Source: Sarcocystis neurona
Lineage: Eukaryota; Apicomplexa; Conoidasida; Eucoccidiorida; Sarcocystidae
Direction: 5' to 3'
NCBI GenBank assembly: GCA_000727475.1
Contig: KL647319.1
Span: 1,055,189-1,119,188, forward strand
Length of the DNA stretch: 64,000 nt
This document shows positions 37,001-51,600 of this stretch, piece after piece (the stretch's first letter is position 1; each line of letters opens with the position of its first letter). The translations under genes were made by a program, and so were the position numbers. The notes under the pieces were generated by a model. That model was not told the DNA's origin. It was given only the letters and a program-made list of their open reading frames with translations, and did no database searches.

Positions 37001-40000
37001 TTCCGCAGCTGCTGCAGCCGCCGGCTGCCACTGCAGCAGGCGCGACCCTCCTCCGTTCGCGTGCTGCTGCCGACGGCTCTGCTGCTCCTGCGTCTCCTCC
37101 CGCAGGCCCCGCTTCTGCTTCCGAAGCAGCAAGCGGCGGGTGGGGAGCTTCCCAGCGCTTGCCGCGGCCTCCGCTGCTCTTCAGCGGCTGGCCGTTTGTA
37201 GGACAAGGAAAACACGCCACAGGAGCTACGCCTGCGGCTTCCCCACCTGCTGCTTCGTCTCGCGCTGCTGCGACGCGTCGCGGCTTGGCCGCTGCCTTGC
37301 TGCTGCAGCGGCGGGGAAGCCTGCGAGACACAGAGACGCCCCCTGCACCGGCGCAGCCGGCTGATGCAGGGAGCAGCCGCAGCAGCAGAGGAGGCAAACA
37401 TGAAAGTGCAGCAGCAGCAGTCGAAAGCTTTATGTGGGGACGGGCTGCTCCGCTTCTGCGGGGCATCTCCGTCTTCTCCTCGGCCTTTATTCGGGCACTG
37501 CAGAGTGACGTCTTTCTCTCTGTTGGGATCGAATCTCTGCAGATCTCTTTTCCGGCCCCTCCGGCCATTTTTGCTGCTGCCAAAGTTCCTGCCTCTCTGG
37601 CTCCTTTCCCCACACGCTACCTCGGCGTGGGTTCCCGGTGCATGCCTCTGAAGGCAATGCCGCATTATCTCTTCGCATGCTGCAGCGCCCTGAGCCACAC
37701 GCCGACGCTGCAGGTCGACGCGATCGCGACCGTTGCATGCGAAGGTGGAGCGGACACCAGTCTTACACCGTCTTCATCTTCTCCCCCCCTACGCAGGCCG
37801 CACGCGGGGTCCGTCCTTCTCCCAGCTGTTCTCCCGGGGCAGCCGTACATGCATTCTGCGCCGTCGACTCCCGCTGCTGCCGCTGCGGTGCCTGCTGCGC
37901 CACCGCTGCGGCCGCTGCCGGCGGTGGACCCTACTGGATTTATGGCTGCTGCTGCTGCTGCAGAAGCAGCTCCCTCTCTGGTTTCGCAGTACTACCCGAC
38001 GGCAGCGTCGAGGAGCGGCTCTGCTGCTGCGCCGTTCTTTTATCTTCCGAGCGGCGCGGCCAGTGCTAGCCAGCCTGCCCCTGGTGCCGCTGCGACGCTC
38101 CCTCCCGAGACGCAGCACCTCCTCGCTGCAGCAGACCGCGCCCGTGGCGGACCCCCACGGGGAGGCGGGGGACTCGCAGCTGCAGGAGGAGCAGCAGCGG
38201 ACGACGTGTCGTTCCCCTTAGAATCCTTTGCGTTTGGACCTGTCCCGGCGTCAGGGCCTGTTGTGGGGTCGGCTGCTTCTGCGGCACCTGCTGTTGCTGG
38301 GCCTGCTGCTGCTCCTCCTGTTGCTGCCGCACCACCGTCCAGGCCGCTCTCCAAGCGCCTCTCGAGTCTTAGCATCACGCCGGGGTTCGCCAGCTCTGGC
38401 AACGTGTTCGGCCTGTGGAAGAACGTGGGGTTGCTGCCCGGCTCTGCAGCCGGTGCGCGTCCTTCTCGTGCCGCCGCCTCGGTCTATCCTAAAGAGGGAA
38501 AGCAGGAGAGGCACGGCTTCACCGGAGGCTGGCGGCCTCTCGCAGGCGTCGTCGGCGGCGCCGGCTTCGGAAGAAGCAAAGCAGGCGGCGCAGCAGGCGC
38601 AGCAGCAGGCGGAGGAGGACCAGGCGACACGTCTTCTCCATGGACCTCACAGCAGCAGCAGTGGCAACAGCAACAGGACGGACAGCAGCAGTGGCTGAAG
38701 CAGCAGTGGTTGCAGCAGCAGACGGGAGCGTCGCTGGCTGCCGGGGGGGGTTGGACTGGAGGTCCGAGAGCAGCACGAGGAGGAACAGCAGCAAAAGCAG
38801 CAGCCAGAGGACGAGACTCTAGACAGCAGTCCCTGCTGTTTCCGCTGCAACAGTATCCGCCCGGTTTTTCTCCTGAAGCATCAGGAGACTTGTACGGGGA
38901 AGAGCAGAAAGCGGCGTGGGGGGGCATCTCAACCGGGTGGGGAACTGCAGCGGACCGTGGGGGGACAACCAGAGCAGCAAGCGAAGGATATGGAGCTGCT
39001 GCTCCTGCTGCTGTGGGAGGCGGGAGCAGAAGACAGCCTTCACTTGACGAGTTTGTCAGCGATGATGCTGCTGCTGCTGTTCCGTCCTTCCCTGGACGCG
39101 TGGCTATCGGGTTTCCCGTGCTGCGGCTGCAGCTTCTGCGGCAGCCTCATCTGCATGACCCTGAAGCTCCTGATGCTGCTGACGCGCTGGTAGCTGCGCG
39201 AGCAGGAGCAGTGCCCGTTGGCGCCGAGGAACAGCGGCAGCAGCCGCGGCGGCGCATGCCGCAGCAGCCGCGGCGACCGCGGACACGGAAGAGACAGGCG
39301 GAACAGACGGCTGCTGCTGCCGCAGAGGAAGAGCGGGGCTGGCGACGGAGACGGCAGGAGCAGCAGCGGGGGAGAGGCGGTCCTCGTCGGCTGACGGAGA
39401 GTGCGCTGCAGCAGCGTCCCCGCGAGCAAGCGGAAGAAGAGGAGGAGGAGGAAGAGGGAACAGCAGCAACAGAAGAAGAGGGCCGGTGGAGCAGCAGCAG
39501 AAGAAGTCGTGACGCAGCAGGCGCTGCTGCTGCAGGTGGTTTTGGTGAAGGCGCAGGTGTTGCAGACACTGGGCCGACGCATGTAAATCGCCTGCTGGAC
39601 GTACTTATCGACCGCGTGGAGGTCGTCTACAGTCCGAAGGAAATGCAGGGACAGGGAGGAGCCGCTGCTGCTGTCTCTCGTACAGCAGCAGCCGAACTGA
39701 CGTTGTTCCATCTGCATGCGTCCGTAGCGGATGTAACGGTGTTCACAGATAACGGGTCGCACTTGCTGCTGAACACGTCCTCGCTGAAGCACGTGTTTAA
39801 TCTCCCTGGCGCTGCCGCAGCGACACTGGCGCCGTACTCGCCGCTGCTGCTGCGGCAGCAGCAACGCGGCGTTCCGCGGTCGGGAGCAGCAGGCAGGCTG
39901 CTGCAGTGGGGCACGAAGTCGCTGCTGCCACCGGCCTTCGCGCAGCCCGGAGAAGATGGCAGAGTCAGCGAAGAGATCGTAGAGCTGGAGCTGGACAGCT

Positions 40001-43000
40001 TACCGGACGGGGTTCACGCAAAGGGAAGAGTTGCTATGTTGAGAGTAGCACTGCAGCTGCATCCTGTCGTGGGGCTTGTGGAGTGGCTGCTGCTGCTGGT
40101 GGATGCGCTTGAACAACACAAGAAGGTCGAAGTGATGCTCCCGGCGATTGACTTCAGCTGCTGCTTCAGCACGGCAATTCTTCCCGTCGGCGAAGGTATC
40201 AACAAGCTTCTCGACTACGAACAGTCCGTTCTACAAGCTGCTGCTGCTGCTGCAGCCACCCGACGCTGGGACAGGGCACTTGATCTAGACGCAGCAGCAG
40301 CAGCAGGGAGTGGAGCTGCGCAACACGAGGTACATGAGGAAGAGCAGGAAGAGGAGGAGCAGGTGGAAGGGGGTAGCAGCAGCTTGCAGGCGTCCCCTCC
40401 GAAGGCAGCAGGGTTTCTGTCGAAGCTGCGGCTCGCCGACGTGTTCGAATACGCTCGGCCTGGACGCGGTGTCACGACGGCAGCACCTGGGGAGGACGAG
40501 GAATCCGGTGTACGTACAGCTGAAGTGTCCGCGGTGCCGCACGTCTTCTCGACATCTCTGCGCGCAAGCCCGCTGCCCTCTTCGTACGGCGCTTCAAAGG
40601 CTACACCTGCCGCAGTGCCGCCCGTGCAGCAGCAGCACCTGCAGCAGCAGCAGAACGGGATTGGCTGGCTTGCATGTCCCTTGGCTGCCGCGGAGTGGCC
40701 TGCGACCGCTGCGTCGTCGCCCACGCAGGCCGCTGCAGCAGCTCTCCAGTCCTCTGGCTACTACCCGCAGCAGGAGGAGCTGGAGCAGCGCGTGCAGGAG
40801 CAGCAGCTGCTGCAGATGCTCAAGGAGAGAAGAAGTCTTGGCCTCCTGAAACTTGTCTTTCCGTCTTTTTGGGTCCCCGTAGATGCCGCTCCGCTGGACG
40901 GGCTGCTGCTGCCTCCGCTCCTATCTCCGCTGCTGCAGCAAGAGCCCCTGCACGAGGCAGTGCGGCGCGCAGCAGAAAGGCGCTACCACCTCGCGCGCGA
41001 GGAGCTGCCGCTGCTACCGAAGGAGCAACGGCGCTACTACGAAGAAGGCGAAGAAGGAGAAGCGGCAGGCGAAGGCGAGGCAGCAGCAGCGGCAGCCGCC
41101 GCAGCAGCCCTGCAGCAGCAGCAGCAGAGAACGGCTGCGACAGCCCAGCAGCAGGAGCCGCAGCAACTGCGGCGCAGCAGCGACGACGAAGACAGCGCCG
41201 GCGCACGAGGACCATCCGGTGTACCTACACTTCAACGGATGGATACCAGTATCCTGCTGGAGCACCACCGAGGAGTCTTCCGAAAGATTCGGGACTTCAG
41301 CCGCATCAAGAAAGTGCGACACTTCCCACAGCTGCTCGATCTGCTGCTACACGCCTTTTGTCTGCATGTAGAGACACGGGCAGATCTACAACATCTGCCT
41401 GCTGCTGCTTGCTCGATGCTTCTGTCTTTCTCTCTCCCTGTCCCTTTCTCTGCAAACGTTCCCCTCTTCCGCGTGGACGTACCGACGTCCCCCTGCGTGT
41501 TCCCGTCCTCCACATTTCTCGCCTGCTCTCTCTTCGCTTGTCTCCCTGTCTCCGTCCCCCTCTCTCCACGCATGTGTAGGTTTGTATAATACGCGTCTGT
41601 ACTCGAAAGAGTAGCGTATTCGGTGAACATACATACATGTAAGTGTAGGTACGCATATATATATATGTTTTTACTGACATGCGTGCGTGCTGTAGCTGCG
41701 TGTCTCCTTCTCTCCCGGACTGCTTCCTTCTACATATCTCTGGATTGTCCGCGCCATGCGGCATGGAAGTATTTCTGCAGCGTGTAAACGTCAACGCGTG
41801 CAGCCCCTACGTATATCTGTTCTCGCGTGATATGCATGCGAGAATTACATGTATGTTGTATATATGTATGTGAGCGTGTATCAGTGTGGGACGCACAAGT
41901 TTCCAATTTGGCTGTTTAGCGAGTGCTTCTCTGCTTGTCTTTCTGTCTCTCTCTTTCTGTATATTTACATACGTATATATGTATGTGGGTGCATGCGCGT
42001 CACTACCTCGGACGCCCGTGCGGCTCTATCGAAAGTGATCTTCTAGTATCTTGTCCACAACGCAGATACACCCGCATATGTGTGCATGCATGTCTATTCT
42101 ACAGGCACTCCGGCCGACGGACAGGCATACGTATTTCTCGTCGACAACGCAGAGAGTGCCTTCGCGATCGCCCACCATGTACGGCGGCGCGGGGGGCGAC
42201 AGCAGCAGCAGCAGGGCTCCGTTCTTCGCTACTGATGCTGCTGCAGCTGCGACTTCTCCTCGCGGGGGGGACTTGCTTGCTGCTGCGCCGCCCTCTGCTG
42301 CTCTAATTAGCGCCCCTGCTGCCGCTGCTGCTGCTCCCGGGACTTTGGGTCGGCTGGAAAGCACACAGCAGCAAGCAACGGCGGAGAGGACGGCGCACGC
42401 TACAGCAGCAGCAGTGTCAGAGAGGGCGAAGGTGCGTCGTCGAGTCGGCGGCGAAGTGGGGGAAGAAAGAGAAGAGGAAGCAGCAGCAACAGCCGTAGGA
42501 CGGTTTCAGTCGGCGAGAGAGCTGCAGGCTGCTAGCCAGTACGCGGACGCAGACGGCGAGACGCTGCAGCCACCTGCTGCGGGTGCGGGCTTTTCCTCTT
42601 CTGCTGGCCCGCCGACGCTTTCTTCCTCGGCATTCCTCTCACCGAACGCGTCCGGGGTATCGGGGCACAAGGCCAAGACACGCCCCGAAGGCAAACCGCG
42701 TCCTGCCTCGAGAGTCCGACGTACGTGCTACTGCGTACCGCCTGCTGCTGCTGCTGCTGCCCCTTCTGCTGCTCCCGCTGCCTTCTCTTCTGCGCCCTTC
42801 CTCCTTCTCTGTCTCTTCTCCGCTGCTCTCCCCTCTCACTTTCTCTCTATATACACATACGTATATATATGTATATATGTGTACGCTGTGTGTCCACATT
42901 TTTACATGTGTATACTTCCCTGCTGCTTCTTCCTCTGTGTGTCTCTCTCTCTCCATATATGCACGTGTATGCGTCTTGATCTGTTCTGGGCCAACAGTAA

Positions 43001-45649
43001 ATATATATGTATATACGTACATCTATACCCCGTGTCTATGCGTACTTTTTCGCCCGTATACTTCCTTGCTGCATGTATACACAGAGAGTAGGGGTAACGG
43101 TGGCACTACCGGACAGCAACACATGCGTTCCCAACAAAGACGTACATGCACCGCAGGTGCCAGAACGGCAGCAGGCGCCTGCGCCGAGGACAGGGCGCCA
43201 TTATATGTGTCGATGAATCTCTTCCTCTCCCTTCCTGCGGTGGTCACTGCTTCCCCTCTGTGTTCCCGTCTGCGCGACGTAATACACGTAGAGTCACTCT
43301 CTCAGAAGCGTCATCCTTCGCACACCGCGTCAAGCTGGACTCCTTCCCCCCATTGTGGGGTGAAGTGTGGCGAGGAAGTCGATCGCGGGCGCTTCTTCTA
43401 CACGCTGTGGAGCCGCTGGGCCCTGGGCACCTCTCTGCATGTCTCTGCGCGGCTCGTAGGAGACGCTCATGCTGCAAGGACGTCCTCTTCGTAGCCAAGC
43501 GTGCTTCTCACTTTTTACGTGGAACTCGGAAGCCTTGTCACCGGCTCAACCGGGGAAACGCGTGATCCTTCCTCTATCTCCGGCACTAAAGCAGCCTGTG
43601 CGCACGTGGCTTTCCGCGTCGCTTCTCCTTCTCCGTTCATGTATATTTAAACAAATTCATGTATTTATGCATTTGGGTGGGCGAAGGTGGTGTCTCTCTG
43701 TCTGTGTGTATGTGTGTGTGTGTGTGTGACGTCGAGCATCGGTGAGAAGTATATCTACCGGCATTTGTCTTCCTCCTCCTTGAGGACTTCTACGTTGTGC
43801 TACCAGCCTTCTTTTTCTTATGTCGAGGCTGATGAAGTGGGACATTCGGAAGTTCACTTCCCTGCGGGCCCCCCGGGACTGGCCGAGCAGAAAGTCGACT
43901 TCTTGCGCAGACCCCGCGCTGGGCCGGGCACCGGTCGCTGCACTTTTGTGGGGAGAAAAGAAGAGAAAGGGCAGTGCCAGAGAGAAGGACGGGAAAAAAC
44001 AAGAAGAGAAAGAAAAGGAAGAAAAAACTGTACAGAAAGCAGTGACACAACACGGGGCACTGCTGCCTCTCTGGCGTAGCAGGTCTGCACGCACCGTCTG
44101 TAGAAACGTGAAGAGCCCTCGCAAATTTTTTTTGTCTCTCTTGCGAAGCAGACGTAGGCCCCCTCGACCAGTCCTTCTGTCTGCATGCACGCCTTTTCTC
44201 GACGGGTATCTCCAACCGTTGTAGTAGAAAGGTCAGTATATCTACACAGAGCTGTCTTGTGATCCGTCTCTTTAGTGACCCCCTACGTAGGGTGAAGAAA
44301 AATGTATACATTTGTAAATACGTATATGTAATAACCTTCGAAGGTACACGCACATGTATACATGTATGTTTTTGCCGCGTTCTGCAGGCGCCGTTCCTGT
44401 GAAAATACATGCAGGCAGGGGCACAGATGGAGGAGTTGTTCGGGGAAGTGCGTGCGGCTTGCTGTCTTGATCGCATTGCGTTCTGACGCACGTGACGTGC
44501 ATGCGCTGCTGCTACGACGCAGGACTGTTCAGGAGAAAAAAGAAGTCGGTCGAAGAGCCGTCGTCAAGTTCTGCTGCTGCTCCGTCGCTTGCGCAGTCGC
44601 TTCTCGAGGACGGCTCTCAGCATGCAGACGGAGACTTTCCGTTGCCTCACGTTGACTTCGAGTCTTCGGTCTCCCGCGGTTTCACACGTAAAGCTGCTCA
44701 CTTTATCCTTTCTCCGCCCTCGCCGCTTCAATACCAGCAGCCCGCAGCAGAAGACGAGACGCGCCGCCCCGCACACCGACGCAGTGGACAGGCAGCCGCT
44801 TCTCACAGAAAGACACACACACACGCGCTCAGGGAGACGTGACAGGGCAAATTGCATGCATACCGCAATCACATTTGTATATACTTACACACCCGCTCTC
44901 CTTATGTAGACGAGTTTATCTTGCTTGGGGTGTACAGGAGTTTCACGAGTAGACAGGGAGACAAAGATTCGTACGCATGCACCAAAGAAGTAGATATATA
45001 TATATGTATATTGATATATATATATATGTATATTTATATATATTGTTGAAGCATATTCATTCGTGTGCGGTCGCTTGTTGATTTGTAGGTAATCGAGAGA
45101 GATAGACACGGAGAGAGTGAAAGAGACAGACGTAGCTGAGACTGCCGCTTGCTCGTTTTGTTGCGAGGTGTACAGACACTCCAAACAGAGGGATGTATCT
45201 CTGCTTCTCTTTTATGCGCTCTTTCCGACTTCCTCTGTGTGGCCTCCTCTCTGTGTGGCTCAATCATTTCCTCCTCTCTGTCTCTGCTCTTCTCGGAGGC
45301 CCCTTTCTTCTCTGCCGTTCGAAGCGCCGGTGTACACACGAACCGAAGTCTTGAGGACTGCGCCTGCTGCATGCGAAGGTGCTGCCCCGGTGGCCTCTGC
45401 AGCAGCCCCTCCGTGGCGCCTGGCGAAGTTCGTACTGCGTCGATCCTCCTCTAGCTGTGCGCGATTCTCCTTCAGTATATGCCTACGAATATATATATAT
45501 ATATGTGTGTGTGTAGGTATATTCTTCTGCTTGTTTCTCTGTCTTTCTGAGTCACCGGCTACATCTGCGTATAGGTGTGGATGTTATCTTCCTCTCTCTT
45601 TTACTCTCCTATATCTGCGTCTGTTCTTATAGGCGTATACCCACCTGCC

Positions 45650-45695
<46 letters not shown>

Positions 45696-48600
45696 CATAG
45701 AGACAGGAGTCTATATGTATGTGTGTATGGGTGCAGTATTCACTGTTAAACTTCCTTGGCGGGATGGGTGTATTTTGGCGTCGTCGCGCTGTTCATTTCT
45801 TCTTCCTCTTCTGTTTCGGTTTGTTCTCTGCCGACACTTCGTCTGCGGGTCTGTTTCTCTCTGTCAAATTGCCCAGCGATGACGCCATTTCCTTCAGCAG
45901 CAGCAGGCGTGACGAACGCGAGCGGATCTCTGGTGATGGAGACACTTCCGCATGTGCCTGCTCCAGCAGCAGCGCGTTCTGCTGCTGCGGCTGCTCCTTC
46001 TGTTCCTGCTCGTTCCCCTCTCCCGTCTTCTCTTTTCCCTCGTAATAGTATGGACAAGACCTCTGCGGCACCGCTGCGACCGCCTGGACCTCCTCCTGCT
46101 GGGAGTCTGCCTGCGCACGTGGCTTTAACGCCTGCTGCAGCTGCTGCTGCTGCAACAGCAGCGGGAGGAGGGGAAGGTGCGCCAGCTGGCACTAGTCAGC
46201 TCTCAAGCCCCAGGCCTTCGTTTTTCGACGGTACTACTGCTGCCGTCCCTGCGTCGCGAGGAAGCGCAGCCTGTGTGTTGCCTGTGTCAGCTCTGCGAGG
46301 CAGGGGAGGCGGGCCTATGCCTCCAGGGGCTTCCGCCGGTTGGTCCCCTGCAGCAGACGCAGCAGCCGTCTCGCCGTCTTGGGGAGGGGCCGGGCGAGTG
46401 CTACGTGAAATGGACTCTGCGGAGCAGCTGTCCTCTTTGTTGTCGAGTGCCCCAGGTGGTGCTGCTGCAGCGCAGGGCAGAACGTCGCGCGGAGGAGGCG
46501 AAGCGGGCGGTAGGGCGCCTCTGGCAAGCATCGCAGCCGCCTTTGCTGCTGCAGCAGCCGCGCGGGCACAGTACAAATCCTCTGCTGCAGCAGCACTGCC
46601 TGGGCCGCGCCGAAAGCGGAATATTCAAGTAGAACTCTGTGGGGTTGAAGCTTGGTTGGTGTTTTCCTCGAGAGAAGCTGCTGCTGGGGATGGCCGCGGG
46701 TCGCGGTCGTCGCACGGCCCGCAGGAGCTAGGAGTCGCAGGACCAGGCGCTGCCGCAGCAGCAGCAGGAGCACGGGATGCGACGGGGGGTGGACGAGCTT
46801 CAGACAGGGCTGCGGCCGCAGCAGCCAAGCACAAGCAAAGGCCGGGGGAAGGCAGAGAGGCGCGCAACGGCGAGCTGCAACTAAGTGCAGCAGCAACCCC
46901 AAGCTCAGCAGCAACAGCAGCAGGTAGAGGCGGCGCCTTGGCTTCGGCTGCTCCTGCTGCTCCTGCTGCTTTCAAAGGGACGCGACGCCTGCTGCGGCCG
47001 TACCAAGGGCGAGCAGGTGTGGGGTCCCCAGACTCAGAAGAAGAAGACTACGCGGTGGAAGAGGAGGGAGGGGACGGGATCGACTCTGCTTCCTTTTCTT
47101 CATCTTCTTCGTCTCCTTCGTCGGATGCCTCTTACGATGTCTCGACAAGCACGGCGTCATCGTCTAGTGGCAGCAGCATCAGCAGCTCCTCCTCCTCCTC
47201 CTCGTGGGAAGAGGAAGAGGCGGAGAGCAGCAGCAGCAGCACGAGCAGCAGCAGCTCTTCATCAGAGAGCGAAAGCAGCAGCACACTGACGTCCCCAGTG
47301 TCCGAGGCTGCTGCTGCTGCTTCACGAACGAGGATAAGAGGCAAACGCGGCGAGAGAGAAGAAGAACCAGAGTATCAAAAGAAGAAGAAGAGGCGGGAGC
47401 AGCGCAAACGCAAGCGACACCGCCACAAGTCGTCGTCTGTCTACCCAGCAGTGTCGCTGCTGCCGCAGCTGCAGATTCTCTCAACAGCGATGCATGCGCC
47501 AGGTTTTCTCCTCGACGACAGCCAAGGAAGAGAAAGCAGTAGCAGAGAAACGATTGCCGTCGGCGGCCTGCTCTGCTGCTCCATTTCTCTGCTACAGCAT
47601 CTTTCTGTTGTCGACGCGGCGGTGGATCTACGTACGTGCAGCCTTATGATCGGTGTCCCCACCCCGTGCGCAGCTTTCGTTCAGGGCGGGGGGTCGGCTG
47701 CTGCGTCGTTGCATCGCACCCCGTCGGCGCTACTCAGCAGCCGACCCCTGTTTTCTCCTGCTGCTGGAGAAGGCACCGCCGACGTGGCCCCAGTGTCTGC
47801 TGCTGCAGCGCTGCCGCCCGCTGCTGCACTCCTTCCTGGTGCTGGCGTCGTCGCTGCGGTCGGCGCAGCAGCATCGGTGCGGCCGGCGGGCCGCCGTGCG
47901 TCCGATCGACCGGCAGGAGCAGCGGCAGCAGCGGGAGACGCACCAGAAGACGACTACGGTGGGACGGGCCCTGCAGCTAAAGGCAGGGGCACTCTTCAGT
48001 ACGGCGAAATTTCAGGCGCTGGAGACAGAGGCGTGGTCAGGAGAACAGCCGCAGCAGGAGGAGGAGCAGCGGAGCTGCTTGCTCCAGCTGCTGTTGCGCG
48101 AAGAGGCAGCGCAGTTCCTTGGGCCCTGCGACCTTCAGCAGCTGCGGTGGGTCCTGCTGCTGCCGCTGTCGTGTTTCCTCCTCCCAGAGGCTCGTCACTA
48201 ATGAAGGCGAAGACTGCAATAGGAGGAGGGACGGCAGCAGTAGCAGACCGGGGGGCGGCCGCAGCAGGGAGCAGGCGAACGCATCTGCGAGGATCTGCCG
48301 GCGCAGCACCTGGAGCAGGAGAAGAGGCAGCTGCTGTGCAGACCGGCGGCGTGCACGCAGACGTTGGGGGGGCGGGCCTGCCAGCGGGCAGCAGCACGCC
48401 GGCCGCAGAAGCAGCAGCAGGCGCCGACGCCGCAGCAGCAGCAGGCTACCTCTCGCGGTTACTCTCGAGCAGCAAAATCCCGAGCAGACCCGTCTTGTCT
48501 TTTCGCCAGCTGCCGACAGTTCTTGAGAGCTTCAGCGGCACGTTGCTGCTACCTGGGGCTCAACGTCGTACCGACCTTCTCCTCTCCGTTTCTCCTTCCT

Positions 48601-51600
48601 ACGTAGCCTTCATAGGTATCCACCAGCAGCAAGTGTACCGCTGTGCGTGCGTGCATCGGACCTTATAAACGTGCACAGACCGCTACTCTATACGCTTATA
48701 CATATATATATATATATATATGCATACATACATTCGTCAACACGCACATGTATAAGTGCGTACATGTATACAGATATACATACACCCATATAGAGACATA
48801 TATATATATATATGTATGTGTGTCTGTATATGTAAGAACGTGCTTCCGTCTATGTATCTGTATGTGCCTGTGTATGCCTATATATAGAGAGAGAGAGAAT
48901 AATAGATAATTTATGGGTAGATAGGTGCGTCTTCCTCTGGCGACTGCACGTGTGTATGCGTGTATATATGTGTATATGTTTGCTTACACTCACTTGTGAA
49001 AACGAACACGTGCGTTCTCTCTGTACACAAGAATATATATATATATATGTGTTTATTCATCCTATGTATGTACCCACGTGCAGTTATATACGTATTCACA
49101 TATATATATATATGTATCTGTATATACATATATATATATGTATTGATATACCTACTTGTTGATTGTATATACCGTGTGTCGAGGACGTGGCGCTCCTTAT
49201 GTCGCTGCGGACGTCTACGCTGCTGTTTCGCTGTTTCTGTTGCCGGGTTTTCCACTACTCCTGTTGCTTCACTACTGCTGGCGCTGCTCTGACTACTGCT
49301 GCTGCTGCTTCGCTACTGCTGCTACTTCACTGGTGCTGCTGCCGCTGCTTGACTCGTACTGCTGCTTCATCCGTACTGGTGCTGCTCCTGCTTCTTCACT
49401 GCTGCTGGTGGTTCACTACTGCTGTTGCTGCTGGTCTTCCGCTGCTGCTGCTGCTTCACTGCTGCTGCTGCTGCTTTTGCGTTTTCCTTCCGCGCCGGTT
49501 TGGGTGTCACGGGCGCGCTTCTCTGCACTGCGACTTCTTCCCCTTGCTGCTGCTCATCGCTGCTGCTGCTGTTGCGTCTCCTCCCCCTGCACGCGCCCCT
49601 TCTCCGTGGTTGCCGCTGCTTCTTCTCTGTCTTCTCTTCGGCTGCCCCTGCTGATTCTCTGCCTGCATGCTAGCGGCCTCGTTTTTAGCTACTGCTGCAG
49701 CTGCTGTTGTGAGTCGTCCGGTGACTGCACACATTCTCTGCTCGGGGAGCTGCCGCTGCTCGCGCCCCGCCCCCACGTAATACTTTTTTGCTCTTGCCGC
49801 TGACGCGGCTTCCCCGCTTCTGCATGCGTTTATCTTTCCCGTTTCCCCCCTGCTTCTGCCTTCTCCCTCCCCTCTGTCCGTTGCGCTCTTCGCAGTCGTT
49901 GCTGGGCTTGGTGCTCTTTCATCTCTTCCTTTTTTCCCGCGTCGTTGAGGTTCTTCTGCTGCATGAGCGCGGCTGCGCTGTTGCTGCTGCTGCTGCTCCT
50001 CTGGCATGTCCCGGTCTAGGTACACCTGGAGCAGCGGGTCGCGTGGACGTGGAAGTGAACGAGCCACAGGTGCATTTTTCTTTTGAGATTTTTCAAGGCC
50101 TGGTGGAAGTGCGGTCCCGGCTGGAGGCAGAAGTGGCTGCTATTCAGCGAGCTGTCTACGAAGTCGAAATGCGAGTTCGACAGAACATTGCAGCTGCTGC
50201 TGCCGTGGAGCGGGTCAGTCGTTGCGCTGCCCAGGCTGCACGCGGTATTTGTGCGGCTGGTGGTCTTTCTGCGACCTCGCCTGGGAGAGGTGCTGCTGCG
50301 GGAGCACGAGAAAGAGACGCCGCTGCTCTGAAGCTGCTCGAGAGGCAGCAGCAGCAGCAGCACGAGCACGGGCAGCAGGTGATGGCTGGGGGCAAGGCTC
50401 TTGCAGCAGCAAAAGGAGACGCAGGAGCAGCAACCGCGGAGAAAGAGGAGGAGGAGGAATTCTGGACGAGAAGAAAGAAGAAGAAGAAGAGGCAAAGCCT
50501 CAGCAGTATTGGCACTTACTCCGATGCAGGCCTGTTGATGTTGCCGTCTTCTGCCACTCGTCCTGCTGGTCTCAGCCTCCCTGCTGCTGCCGTCTCTCCG
50601 CTTCCGTTGGCTGCAACGCTGCACGCGGACGCAGCAGAAGACGCTCTCTCTGCTGCTGCCACGCAGGAGTGTGCCAAAATTTCGAGGAGCGCTATTACCA
50701 CAAACTACATTGTCCGGGTGGGAGATGATACTATGGAAGGGCAGCTGCTGAACTGCCTGCTGGTGTTGCTGCCTCGGTGCGCACTGCTGCTCCAGCAGCA
50801 GCAACAGGAGGGGCAGGCAGCGGCTGCAGCAGCAGCTGCGAGTCAGCAGCAGCAGATGCAGCAGCGGCACGCGGACATGCTGCTACCGGCGCAGCAGAGC
50901 GGCGCCGGCGACGGTGACCTGTCCCACGTCCTAAATTCACTCGAGGAAAGGTAAGAAACAGGAGCAGCATTAGCAGCAGCAGCAGCAACGACAATGAGAA
51001 GGACTGCAGCAGGAGCAGCACAGCAAGGGAAGATGGGGAAATTCGCCGGCGACAGGCGCCGCCGCACAGCAGCAGCAGCGCGAAAAAAGCCGAAGCCGCA
51101 GTCGAACAGCAGCAGAGAAAGAGCGGAGGCAGAAGCACCAGCAGCAGCAGCATCAGGCACAGCAGCGCACAGTCGCACGGCAGCGGCAGCAGCAGAATAC
51201 CACAACAGGCAGCCGAAGAGAGCGAGAGAGAGGCAGCAGCAAAGACAGGAGGGGCGCGAGGAGCGCGGCGACAGTGGCAGACGCGCTGCAGCAGCAGCAG
51301 CTCACACGAGCAGCCACGACAGCTGCAGCAGTAGCACAAAGCCAGCAACAACAGCCAAACCAGCAGCAGCAGCAGCCGGGCCAGCTGCGCGTGTCGCGTC
51401 TTCACCCCTGTAAACGACTTGCTGTTGCGGCAGCGCAGACAAGCTCCTCCGCATCCTGCAGCAGCTAAGCAGCTGCTGGCTTTTCCTCAAGTGTATATCC
51501 TGTGCATGCGTCGAATCACAGGAAAGATGACTCCCTCCGAGTTTATCACTGTCGGTCTGTTTGTCGTCGGCAGTAGCAGCGGCCGCTGCTCTCCCGCTGC

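Noticed and set aside
49156..49803. Cys/Leu-rich open frame in intron M-N
   Set aside because: It derives from CTG/CTT repeats. Exons M and N join in phase across it.
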